Source of the DNA: Arthrobacter sp.
GTDB taxonomy: Bacteria; Actinomycetota; Actinomycetes; Actinomycetales; Micrococcaceae
DNA: 8,354 nt
Assembly: GCA_025464925.1 (NCBI GenBank)
Contig: JAODMS010000210.1
Location: forward strand, 1-8,354
Direction of reading: 5' to 3'
The notes below the pieces were generated by a model. It saw nothing but the letters and a program-made list of their open reading frames with translations, was not told where the DNA came from and searched no databases. The first letter of the stretch is position 1, and every line of letters starts with the position of its first letter. Position numbers and translations under genes: made by a program. Shown here in pieces: positions 1 through 6,102 of the stretch.

Positions 1-127
1 AGTGGCAGATGCCGGCGTACCTGATCTCGATCAGCACGTCGTGCGGGCCGACGTCGCGGCGCTCGATGGTGGTCGGGACCAGGTCCCCGGTGGCGGACGG
101 GGCCGCGTAAGCATTGACGGTAAGCAT
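1..127 (-). CDS. Zinc-dependent NAD(P) alcohol dehydrogenase, N-terminal fragment (AdhC/YahK-like)
   Basis: Partial gene: 42 codons plus one base are visible before the left edge, and the rest lies outside. The translation starts [10 protein letters not shown] and ends with YAGICH. In the medium-chain zinc alcohol dehydrogenase family the Cys of GICHSD (here Cys41) is a ligand of the catalytic zinc. The N-terminus closely resembles the cinnamyl-alcohol/AdhC-type enzymes of mycobacteria and relatives, which interconvert alcohols and aldehydes with NAD(P)(H) in the cytoplasm. The ATG at 127 is preceded by a good ribosome binding site, AGGAGA (138-133 on the minus strand). It follows the upstream SDR gene by 50 nt in the same direction and is probably the last visible member of the exporter-reductase operon. 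Family assignment is firm; substrate and exact subfamily are not, because most of the protein is missing. Confidence 0.88.
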   Translation of the reverse strand, partial: MLTVNAYAAPSATGDLVPTTIERRDVGPHDVLIEIRYAGICH

Positions 128-177
128 GTTTCTCTCCTGTGATTCTTGGTAATGAGGATAGGTGTCGGTGGGGGTTA

Positions 178-939
178 TCAAGCGCGGAACTTTACCAGGT
201 CCTCGCGGACGGGAGCGGGTTCCTTCTCCAGCGGCAGGTTGCCGGTGTCCCTGGCACCGTCCAGGGCGCCGGCGGCGTCGGGGACAGCGGTGTCGAACAG
301 CCCCGTCCAGTCTGTGGTGACCGCGCCGGCGGTGGCGTAGAGCTCGAAGGTCTTGCCCACCGCTTCGTCGGTCAGCAGGCTGCGGATGAGGGTTTCCGCG
401 ACCTGTTCGCGGCTGACGGCGCCCGAGCCGGTGTCGCCCTGTTCGATCACGAGACGCTTCCCCGCGCCCGGGTCGAACCAGCTCGGGCGGATGATCGTGT
501 AGGGGGCGCCGCTGAGCCTGACGAGCCGCTCCGACCGGCGCTTCCAGTCCAGCAGGTCCTGGTAGGCGCCGTTGTCACTTCGGGTGACGTTGATCGACGT
601 CATCAACGCTATCCTTGGACGCCGCCCGTCCAGCGCGCGCAGCGTGTTGGCGACACCTCCATAGTCTATGCGCCTGGCCGAGTCGGAGCGTCCGTCGCTG
701 TCCGAGCCGTGGGTGAAGAGGATTGCGTCGACGTCCTGAACGGCTGCCGTGAGGCTGGCCGGGTCTTCGAGGTCGCCCCGGACGATTTCGACGCCGGGAA
801 GACTCGTCCGCGCCCGCTGGGGGTTCCGGGCGAGGGCACGAACCTCGAGTCCGTGCCGGACCGCGGCGGCAGCGGCCAGACGCCCGGTCCCGCCGGTCGC
901 GCCGATGAGTAGGACGCGTTGTGGCATTGCTGTGGTCAT
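178..939 (-). CDS. Atypical SDR, NAD(P)H-binding oxidoreductase
   Basis: 253 aa. A Rossmann glycine motif, GATGGTGR, lies at residues 13-20 after a hydrophobic beta strand (VLLIG). It is followed by basic residues (Arg34, Arg38) that suit NADP(H) binding, and an acidic GDL at 55-57. The segment [10 protein letters not shown] (111-120) and the [12 protein letters not shown] region (144-155) are typical of the NAD(P)-binding 'atypical SDR5-like' proteins related to NmrA and flavin reductases. The classical YxxxK pair is absent, so it may be a reductase or a redox sensor. The start codon at 939 sits 7 nt after GGAG. Ribosome binding site and start lie inside a perfect inverted repeat (938-952). 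An in-frame second ATG four codons later has no clear binding site. It sits 86 nt downstream of the aldo/keto reductase gene and 50 nt before the alcohol dehydrogenase. Substrate unknown. Confidence 0.88.
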   Translation of the reverse strand: MTTAMPQRVLLIGATGGTGRLAAAAAVRHGLEVRALARNPQRARTSLPGVEIVRGDLEDPASLTAAVQDVDAILFTHGSDSDGRSDSARRIDYGGVANTLRALDGRRPRIALMTSINVTRSDNGAYQDLLDWKRRSERLVRLSGAPYTIIRPSWFDPGAGKRLVIEQGDTGSGAVSREQVAETLIRSLLTDEAVGKTFELYATAGAVTTDWTGLFDTAVPDAAGALDGARDTGNLPLEKEPAPVREDLVKFRA

Positions 940-952
940 GGAGTTACTCCAT
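938..952 (-). promoter_or_regulatory. Inverted repeat covering RBS and start codon of the SDR gene
   Basis: ATGGAGT-T-ACTCCAT is a perfect 7-bp inverted repeat around one base. In the minus-strand mRNA it can fold as a 6-bp stem with a UAA loop that pairs the Shine-Dalgarno GGAG with CUCC and includes the AUG of the SDR. The left half also spells a minimal ORF, AUG-GAG-UAA, ending five bases before the real start. That it restrains translation, or instead binds a protein, is inference from position. Confidence 0.4.
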
Positions 953-970
953 CAGATTTGGTTGTTGTGT

Positions 971-984
971 CGGGAGTGCTCCCG
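971..984. repeat. Short inverted repeat between aldo/keto reductase and SDR genes
   Basis: CGGGAG-TG-CTCCCG, a perfect 6-bp inverted repeat, lies in the 86-nt gap between two co-directional minus-strand genes, 32 nt upstream of the SDR start. It has no U-run after it, so a classical intrinsic terminator is not supported. It could be a processing hairpin or a protein site. A second, imperfect GAGCA/TGCTC pairing (1003-1027) overlaps the reductase stop codon. Confidence 0.3.
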
Positions 985-1025
985 CCGAACGAGTGTGCGC
1001 CCGAGCAGCTGCAATGACTGCTTGC

Positions 1026-2009
1026 TCAGGCGAAGTACGTGGGCGTGCGCGGTACATATGGTTCTGCGAGCGAGCGGATTTCGTCGCCCGTGAGGTGGAT
1101 GTCGAGGGCGGCCACGGCGTCACTGAGGTGGTGGGGCTTGGTTGCGCCGGAGAGCACTGAGCCGACGACGGGGCTCCTGAGCACCCATGCCAACGCGATT
1201 TGCGCCATGGATACGTCGCGGTCCTTGGCGATGCGTTCGGTTGCGTCGATGATGGCTTTGTCGCTGTCGAGCCACAAAGGGTTGCCGAACCTGTCCGTTG
1301 ACGGGTTGCTGTTCGCGCGGGTGGTGCTCTGCAGCCCCCAGGGGCGGGCGTTCAGGCCGGCGTTGAGGGGGCTCCACGGGATACTCCCGACGCCCTGGTC
1401 GGCGAGCAGGGCGAACATTTCGCGTTCTTCTTCACGGTGGGTGAGACTGTACTGGTCCTGCATCGAGATGAACTTTGTCCATCCGTTTTTCTCGGCGGTG
1501 TGCTGCAATTTGGCGAACTGCCATGCCCACATCGATGAGGCACCGAGGTAGCGGACCTTGCCGGCTTTGACCACGTCGTGCAGGGCGTCCATCGTCTCTT
1601 CGACCGGAGTTTGGGGGTCGAAGCGGTGGATCTGCAACAGATCGATGTAGTCGGTGTCCAACCGGCGGAGGGATGCGTCGGTCTGTTCAAGGATTGCTTT
1701 GCGGGAGAGCCCGGAGCCGCCAGGACCTTTGTGCATCGGCCAGAACAGCTTAGTGGCCAGGACGACGTCCTCACGGCTGCTGTACTTGCGGACCGCCCGT
1801 CCAACGATCTCCTCTGAGGTGCCCTGGCCGTAGACGTTGGCGGTGTCCCAAAATGTGATGCCGAGCTCGAGGGCCTGCCGGAAGATAGGTTCCGCGGCGT
1901 CGTCATCCAGGGTCCAGTCGCGTCCTGTGCCGGGGGCTCCGAAACTCATGCAGCCGAGCGCGATGCGGCTGACCTTCAGGCCGGAGCTGCCTAGACGTGT
2001 GTATTCCAT
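1026..2009 (-). CDS. Aldo/keto reductase, YajO-like
   Basis: 327 aa, the usual length for the family (E. coli YajO is about 324 aa). It should fold as a TIM barrel and reduce aldehydes or ketones with NADPH in the cytoplasm. The catalytic tetrad is visible: Asp55 in FWDTANVYG, Tyr60, Lys87 in VLATKLFWP, and His128 in LLQIHRFD. The SLRRLDTDYIDLLQIHR segment (113-129) is the family signature, and the SMQDQYSL and IPWSPL stretches match the YajO-type branch. The start ATG at 2009 follows AAGGA (2019-2015). The stop codon of the upstream exporter (2021-2019) shares a base with this binding site, so the two genes are probably translationally coupled. YajO has been described both as a general carbonyl reductase and in connection with deoxyxylulose-phosphate and thiamine metabolism. 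In this context carbonyl detoxification is the simpler inference. Confidence 0.93.
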   Translation of the reverse strand: MEYTRLGSSGLKVSRIALGCMSFGAPGTGRDWTLDDDAAEPIFRQALELGITFWDTANVYGQGTSEEIVGRAVRKYSSREDVVLATKLFWPMHKGPGGSGLSRKAILEQTDASLRRLDTDYIDLLQIHRFDPQTPVEETMDALHDVVKAGKVRYLGASSMWAWQFAKLQHTAEKNGWTKFISMQDQYSLTHREEEREMFALLADQGVGSIPWSPLNAGLNARPWGLQSTTRANSNPSTDRFGNPLWLDSDKAIIDATERIAKDRDVSMAQIALAWVLRSPVVGSVLSGATKPHHLSDAVAALDIHLTGDEIRSLAEPYVPRTPTYFA

Positions 2010-2018
2010 GGGTGTCCT

Positions 2019-3470
2019 TCAGTCGGGGGTGTTTAGGAGAACGGAGCGGGCGGGGCCCGGCTGGCCGGACATGGTTCTGGCGGTGCGGCGGGCGGCGCGT
2101 TCCGCGGGGACGATGAGGACCAGTACTGCCAGCAGCGCGGCGGCCAGCAGAACGGACCCGCCGGTGTAGGCGATGGCCACGCTGCCGGCGAGTGAGCCGG
2201 CGTTGGCCGAGAGGGCGACCAGGACACCGACTCCGAGGGCGCTGCCGAGCTGGTGTGAGGTGTTGACCAGGCCGGAGGCGGCTCCGGCGTCTTTGGCGCC
2301 GACTCCCGCGATGCCGGCCGCTGTGAGCGGGGCGAAGGCGATGCCCTGACCGATACCGATGAGCACCAGCGGGAGCGCGACGCCGGTGAGGTACGGCGTC
2401 GCGGCGGTGATGGTGGACAGCCAGGTCATCCCGGCGAGGGCCAGGGCGAGCCCGGCGGCCAGTAACGCAGCGTTGCCGAAGCGGTGCGTGAGCCGCGGGA
2501 CGGCCAGTGCGACGAAGAAGTTCACGACCGTCATGGGGAAGAAGGCGACGCCGGCCTGTAACGGGTTGTAGCCGTAGACCCCTTGCAGGAACTGGGTGGT
2601 GAAGAAGAAGAAGCCGATCATGGTGCCGGCAAAGAGGAGCCGGGCGGTGTAGGCACCGGCACGTTCCCGGCTGGCGAACAGGTGCAGCGGCATGATCGGC
2701 TGCTGCACCCTCCGCTCGTTGACCACCAGCAGGGTCAGCAGCACGACGGCCGCGACCAGGGCGGTGACCGTTTCGGGTGCGGCCCAGCCGGCGTCGGTGG
2801 AGTGGACGATGGCGAAGACGAGGGCCCCCACGCCCAGGGTCGAGCAAACGGCACCGAGGACGTCGAAGCGCCCGGCGGCCCGGGGGGACTCCGGGATGAA
2901 TTTGACCGCGGCGATGACCATGGCGATACCGATCGGCACGTTGAGGTAGAACCCGGCCCGCCAGGAGACCCATTCGGTGAGGGCTCCGCCGACGAGGAGG
3001 CCCAGGCTGGCGCCGATCCCCGCGACCGCGCCATAGGAAGCGACGGCGCGGGTGCGTTCCCGGCCCGCGGCGAACGTCACCGTCAGCAGCGACAGGGCCG
3101 AGGGCGCGACGACGGCGGCGCCGGTCCCCTGGAGTGCCCGGGCGGCGATGAGCCACCAGTCATTTGGGGCCACCCCGATCAGGAGGGAGGCGAAGGCGAA
3201 GACCGTGAGGCCTGCGATGAACACCCTGCGCCGGCCCAGGATGTCGCCGAGGCGGGCACCTAGCAGCAGCAGGCCGCCGAACACCAGGGTGTAGGCGTTC
3301 TGCACCCAGGACAGCCCGGTCGCGGACAGGTTCATCTCGGCCTGGAGCCGGGGCAGGCCGGTGAAGATGATCGAGTTGTCCAGGATGATCATGAAGTAGC
3401 TGACGAGGATGATCGCCAGGATCGCCCTCGGGCGGACCCGGGTGGCCGGCGCGGCCGTGGTGGTGTTCAC
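2019..3470 (-). CDS. MFS multidrug-type exporter, DHA2/EmrB-QacA family, 14 helices
   Basis: 483 aa from a GTG start. Proton-coupled export of small molecules across the cytoplasmic membrane is the family role. Visible MFS motifs: LDNSIIFTGLP at 30-40 (motif D1 of 14-helix exporters), GARLGDILGRRR at 71-82 (motif A), RALQGTGAAVVAPSAL at 111-126 (motif B) and GASLGLLVGGAL at 153-164 (motif C of antiporters). Hydrophobic segments run from about residue 17 to 455, consistent with 14 helices and a short basic cytoplasmic tail. The start is GTG at 3470, preceded by GAGAAGGAC. The reading frame stays open far upstream, to 4364, but that part lies antisense to the regulator, has no transporter character and is not coding. 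The gene leads the minus-strand operon and is divergent from the XRE regulator, the usual arrangement for a pump and its repressor. Substrate unknown. Confidence 0.93.
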   Translation of the reverse strand: MNTTTAAPATRVRPRAILAIILVSYFMIILDNSIIFTGLPRLQAEMNLSATGLSWVQNAYTLVFGGLLLLGARLGDILGRRRVFIAGLTVFAFASLLIGVAPNDWWLIAARALQGTGAAVVAPSALSLLTVTFAAGRERTRAVASYGAVAGIGASLGLLVGGALTEWVSWRAGFYLNVPIGIAMVIAAVKFIPESPRAAGRFDVLGAVCSTLGVGALVFAIVHSTDAGWAAPETVTALVAAVVLLTLLVVNERRVQQPIMPLHLFASRERAGAYTARLLFAGTMIGFFFFTTQFLQGVYGYNPLQAGVAFFPMTVVNFFVALAVPRLTHRFGNAALLAAGLALALAGMTWLSTITAATPYLTGVALPLVLIGIGQGIAFAPLTAAGIAGVGAKDAGAASGLVNTSHQLGSALGVGVLVALSANAGSLAGSVAIAYTGGSVLLAAALLAVLVLIVPAERAARRTARTMSGQPGPARSVLLNTPD

Positions 3471-3474
3471 GAAT

Positions 3475-3483
3475 GTCCTTCTC
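3475..3483 (-). promoter_or_regulatory. Ribosome binding site fixing the GTG start of the exporter
   Basis: On the minus strand GAGAAGGAC ends 4 nt before the GTG at 3470. The first residues after it (MNTTTAAPATRVRPR) lead straight into the first membrane helix, as expected for this family. This decides the start, since no ATG with a comparable site lies nearby. Confidence 0.75.
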
Positions 3484-3540
3484 GCTTGGAGGATCGACGG
3501 CAGCCTTCTAATCGCCTGCTTTATCAAGCTGACCACCCCG

Positions 3541-3645
3541 GAAGGCACCGCGGGAGTGCCTGCTGTTCCCTGTACTGCCAGACCACCCTTCAGTCCGGGC
3601 GTCCGGACTGAAGGGTGGTCTGGCAGGCCCTCCCGTGGTTCCTTT
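3541..3645. repeat. Large near-palindrome with a perfect 24-bp inverted repeat core, divergent promoter region
   Basis: The core is two perfect 24-nt arms, 3575-3598 and 3603-3626, around GCGT (3599-3602). Each arm contains the block GACCACCCTTCAG or its complement. Outside it, 3541-3562 pairs imperfectly with 3624-3645 (18 of 22 by my alignment, overlapping the core by CAG on the right). The left side carries an unpaired stretch, 3563-3574. The structure lies 104 nt upstream of the exporter start and 39 nt upstream of the regulator start. No T-run follows on either strand, so a bidirectional terminator is not supported. It may be an extended operator for the divergent XRE regulator, or a palindromic repeat element inserted in the promoter region. 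An extra GACCACCC copy at 3531-3538 lies just outside. Confidence 0.9.
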
Positions 3646-3653
3646 ACCGGCCG

Positions 3654-3659
3654 TAGCCT
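3654..3659 (+). promoter_or_regulatory. Possible -10 element of a leaderless regulator transcript
   Basis: TAGCCT fits the TANNNT form of actinobacterial -10 boxes and ends 6 nt before the ATG at 3666. That would place transcription initiation on or next to the start codon. There is no convincing Shine-Dalgarno sequence before this ATG, which also favours a leaderless message. No good -35 box is seen. The right arm of the palindrome ends 27 nt upstream, so a protein bound there would overlap the promoter. Confidence 0.35.
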
Positions 3660-3665
3660 GAAAGC

Positions 3666-4547
3666 ATGGACAGTCGAAATGATGTGAGTGAGTTCCTGCG
3701 TTCCCGCCGGGCCAAGGTGACACCGCAGCAGGTGAATCTGATCGTCGGGGGCAACCGCCGGGTGCCGGGGCTGCGCCGGGAGGAAGTCGCGACCTTGGCC
3801 GCGGTCAGCGTCGACTACTACGCCCGGCTGGAACGCGGGAACCTCACCGGGGTGTCCGATGAGGTGCTCGACTCCATTGCCCACGCCCTGCGGCTGGACG
3901 AAGCCGAAACCGCACACCTGTTCGCCCTCGCCCGCGCCGCCCAGCCCAGCCCGGCCCGCCGCAGGCGTGCAGCCAAGCCGTCGGAACTGCGCCCCAGCCT
4001 GCAACGGTTTCTGGACGCCATCACCGGCGCCCCGACCTGGGTGCGCAACGAACGCATGGACTTCATCGCCGCCAACGCCCTCGGCCGCGCCCTCTACGCC
4101 CCGGTTCTCGTCGACCGCGTTCAACCGGCGAACACGGCCCGCTTTATGTTCCTCAACCCCGAAGCACCCAGCTTCTTCCCGGACTGGGAACAGAACGCCA
4201 ACGATGTCGTCGCCGTCCTGCGCGGCTACGCCGGCCGGAAGCCGCACGACAAGGGCCTCAGTGACCTGGTCGGGGAGCTCGCGACCCGCAGCGAGGAGTT
4301 CCGCACCCGCTGGGCCGCCCACAACGTCCGGTTCCACCGGACCGGCCTCAAACGCATCCACCACCCCGTCGTCGGAGACCTCGAACTCAGCTACGAAGCG
4401 ATGGAGCTGCCAGCCAACCCCGGCTGGACCATGTTCGCCTACACCGCCGAATCCGGCTCGGCAAGTGACGAGCGCCTGAAACTGCTCGCCAGCTGGGCCG
4501 CGACCACCACCAGCGAACTCCCCGCCCCTGCTTCCCTCTCCGACTGA
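3666..4547 (+). CDS. XRE-family regulator with MmyB-like ligand-binding domain
   Basis: 293 aa. The N-terminal helix-turn-helix covers about residues 8-90, with the hallmark VPGLRREEVATLAAVSVDYY (33-52) followed by ARLERGN. The C-terminal part (about 108-285) carries the MmyB-like ligand-binding domain signatures: ANALGRALYAP (136-146), a FLNPEAPSFFPDWE region (162-175) and the FRTRWAAHNVRFHRTGLKR stretch (212-230) before a HPVVGDLEL strand (233-241). Such proteins are common actinobacterial DNA-binding regulators, often next to short-chain dehydrogenase or reductase genes; ligands are mostly unknown, and fatty-acid-like ligands have been proposed for some. It is transcribed divergently from the exporter operon, with the large inverted repeat between them. 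I infer that it controls that operon and probably itself. The second gene downstream, an FMN-type lipoprotein, starts 61 nt after its stop. Confidence 0.95.
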   Translation: MDSRNDVSEFLRSRRAKVTPQQVNLIVGGNRRVPGLRREEVATLAAVSVDYYARLERGNLTGVSDEVLDSIAHALRLDEAETAHLFALARAAQPSPARRRRAAKPSELRPSLQRFLDAITGAPTWVRNERMDFIAANALGRALYAPVLVDRVQPANTARFMFLNPEAPSFFPDWEQNANDVVAVLRGYAGRKPHDKGLSDLVGELATRSEEFRTRWAAHNVRFHRTGLKRIHHPVVGDLELSYEAMELPANPGWTMFAYTAESGSASDERLKLLASWAATTTSELPAPASLSD

Positions 4548-4608
4548 TGCGCTGACACCTCCCCGTTCATCACCGCAATCCTCTGTGAGCTGTCCGAAAG
4601 CGGAATCA

Positions 4609-5037
4609 ATGCCTTACCCAATCAAAAACCTCGTCCCCGCCGCCGCTGCCGGCATCGCGGTGGCGGCCGCCCTCGCCGCCTGCACCCCGACCGCCGAGAA
4701 CGCCGCCGGGCCGGTGCCGCCGGTTTCAGGGTCGGACTATGCCGACGGCCAATACCGTGCCGACGGCCCATACGGCAGCCTTCCCTCCTCCATCGGGGTG
4801 ACCGTTACCCTTGCCGACGACATCATCACCGACGTCACCGTCGCCCCGCATGCCACCGACCCGACCTCTCTGGATCTGCAGAACCGCTTCGCGGCCGCGG
4901 TCCCCGCTGTCGTCGTCGGCCGGGACATCGACGAGGTAAAGGTCGCTCGGATCGCCGGTTCCAGCGGTACACCCGAAGGATTCAACGCCGCCCTCGCACG
5001 CATTAAGGCCGAAGCCACCATAAGAAGGACACCGTAA
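4609..5037 (+). CDS. FMN-binding-domain lipoprotein
   Basis: 142 aa. Residues 1-25 form a lipoprotein signal peptide: one Lys, a hydrophobic Ala-rich core and a lipobox LAAC with Cys25 as the predicted lipidated residue. The mature part would sit on the outer face of the membrane. After a Pro/Ala linker, residues 43-136 look like a single FMN-binding domain: YADGQYRADGPYG, then IGVTVTLADDIITDVTV and a terminal GSSGTPEGFNAALARIKAEA. In flavin-carrying members a Thr of an SGAT-like motif is joined to FMN by ApbE. Here the corresponding stretch is SSGTPEGF (Thr121), so covalent flavin binding is uncertain. The ATG at 4609 is preferred over an in-frame GTG at 4585, because the signal peptide begins naturally here and neither has a strong ribosome site. 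It follows the regulator by 61 nt and may share its transcript. Role in extracytoplasmic electron transfer is inference. Confidence 0.75.
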   Translation: MPYPIKNLVPAAAAGIAVAAALAACTPTAENAAGPVPPVSGSDYADGQYRADGPYGSLPSSIGVTVTLADDIITDVTVAPHATDPTSLDLQNRFAAAVPAVVVGRDIDEVKVARIAGSSGTPEGFNAALARIKAEATIRRTP

Positions 5038-5076
5038 ACGCGCAGCATGACCAGTTGGTGAACCTCCACACCTGCT

Positions 5077-5094
5077 CCGGCAGCTTGTCGCCGG
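5077..5094 (+). repeat. Short GC hairpin after the lipoprotein gene
   Basis: CCGGC (5077-5081) can pair with GCCGG (5090-5094) over an 8-nt loop, 39 nt after the lipoprotein stop codon. The stem is short and no T-run follows, so a terminator role is only possible. Confidence 0.2.
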
Positions 5095-5137
5095 TGGTGA
5101 GACGCGAGCTGGAAAGTTGGCAGAGTCACGCCAGCCG

Positions 5138-5173
5138 ACCGGCTGACGAGACACTGTGGGGTGGTCAGCCGGT
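5138..5173. repeat. 10-bp inverted repeat upstream of the classical SDR gene
   Basis: ACCGGCTGAC (5138-5147) and GTCAGCCGGT (5164-5173) are perfect complements separated by 16 nt. The structure lies in the 225-nt gap between lipoprotein and SDR, about 90 nt before the SDR start. The right arm overlaps GGGGTGGTCAGC (5158-5169), which occurs on the minus strand at 3528-3539 beside the large palindrome. It could be a transcription-terminating hairpin for the lipoprotein (no T-run) or a second binding site for the XRE regulator. Confidence 0.5.
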
Positions 5174-5262
5174 ACCTGTATCAGCAGCAACTCCCTCCGG
5201 CACCACGGCAACGAGAGCTGCGCGGGAAAAACCCCGAGATCCTACTGAAGGGAAGACAGAAC

Positions 5263-6102
5263 ATGAACAAGGAAATTGCGGTCCTCATAGGCACGGGCAG
5301 CATTGGCCTGGCGATCGTACGCCGCGCCGGCGTCGGCCGCATGGTCCTGCTCGCTGATTACAACGAGACGGCGCTGAATACCGTCGCCGGGCAGCTGCGC
5401 GACGAAGGCTATGAGGTGAGCACGCAGGTCACCGACGTCTCGGATCGTGATGGGGTGGCCGCCCTCGCCGATGCCGCCGCCGCATTGGGACCCGTGACGC
5501 GGGTCGTGCATGCCGCGGGTGTGTCGCCCATTCAGGCGACGACAGCGCGGGTCCTGCACGTTGACTTACTGGGCACCGCGTTCGTCCTGGAAGAATTCGG
5601 TCGCGTCATCGCCCCCGGTGGCGCCGGCGTCGTAATCTCCAGCATGGCCGGCTACATGGGCGAAGGCTACCCGCGTGACGCGGAGTTCGCCCTGGCCTTC
5701 ACACCCGCCTCGGATTTGCTCGCTCTGCCGTTCCTGGCAGCTGAGCTGGTCGGCGATTCCCGCGAGGCCTACATACTGGCCAAGCGGGCCAACGCGCTGC
5801 GCGTACAGGCAGCGGCGGTCATCTGGGGAGAGCGCCAAGCCCGCGTCAACTCCCTGAGCCCCGGCATCATCTCCACCCCGTTGGCTCAGGAAGAGATGTC
5901 CGGCCCCAACGCGGAGGGATACCGCCACATGATCGAGACATCGGCGTCCCAGCGCATCGGTACGCCCACCGACGTCGCCGACGCGGCGGCCCTCCTGCTC
6001 GGGCCAGAGCAAAGCTTCATCACAGGGGCGGACCTCTTGATCGATGGCGGCGTGATCGCGGCCATGCGCGCGGAGGAGTGGACAGCCCGGCAGCAGGGCT
6101 GA
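5263..6102 (+). CDS. Classical short-chain dehydrogenase/reductase with enlarged pre-active-site loop
   Basis: 279 aa from the ATG at 5263, which follows AAGGGA (5248-5253). Upstream in-frame codons back to 5161 lack a binding site and precede the cofactor strand, so they are excluded. The Rossmann motif GTGSIGLAI lies at 10-18, an Asp-containing strand end (LLADYN) at 29-34 suggests NAD(H), and HAAG is at 83-86. The catalytic Ser is 126 or 127 in VVISSMAG; Tyr170 and Lys174 form YILAK; VNSLSPGIISTPL (195-207) and ITGADLLIDGG (253-263) are the usual C-terminal blocks. Ser-to-Tyr spacing is about 43 residues instead of the typical 13 or so, meaning roughly 30 extra residues in the loop around 131-168, near the substrate pocket. 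It probably oxidises or reduces a hydroxyl/carbonyl group in the cytoplasm. The substrate is unknown. Confidence 0.92.
   Translation: MNKEIAVLIGTGSIGLAIVRRAGVGRMVLLADYNETALNTVAGQLRDEGYEVSTQVTDVSDRDGVAALADAAAALGPVTRVVHAAGVSPIQATTARVLHVDLLGTAFVLEEFGRVIAPGGAGVVISSMAGYMGEGYPRDAEFALAFTPASDLLALPFLAAELVGDSREAYILAKRANALRVQAAAVIWGERQARVNSLSPGIISTPLAQEEMSGPNAEGYRHMIETSASQRIGTPTDVADAAALLLGPEQSFITGADLLIDGGVIAAMRAEEWTARQQG

Noticed and set aside
139..912. Long plus-strand frame opposite the atypical SDR
   Set aside because: Antisense shadow; the minus-strand frame has a clear Rossmann motif and ribosome site while this one shows no recognisable domain.
1903..3156. Long minus-strand frame of about 417 codons overlapping the exporter
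   Set aside because: Arg/Pro-rich composition typical of an out-of-frame reading of a GC-rich membrane-protein gene.
2583..3263. Plus-strand frame opposite the exporter, rich in Gly, Asp and Glu
   Set aside because: Complement of hydrophobic codons gives this composition; no start site or domain.
3575..3626. Bidirectional intrinsic terminator
   Set aside because: The stem is strong but no T-run follows on either strand, and the flanking genes diverge, so no transcript needs terminating there.
3508..3723. Short minus-strand frame through the palindrome
   Set aside because: It appears protein-like only because both arms give repeated peptides; no ribosome site, and it overlaps the regulator start.
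3471..4364. N-terminal extension of the exporter frame, open to 4364 on the minus strand
   Set aside because: It lies antisense to the well-supported regulator, has no transporter or domain character, and the GTG at 3470 has a good ribosome site directly before the first helix. High GC content keeps such frames open.
4585..4608. GTG at 4585 as start of the lipoprotein
   Set aside because: No binding site, and it would place eight polar residues before the signal peptide.
5161..5262. Longer N-terminus for the classical SDR
   Set aside because: The cofactor-binding strand begins right after the ATG at 5263, which has a ribosome site; the added segment overlaps the inverted repeat.
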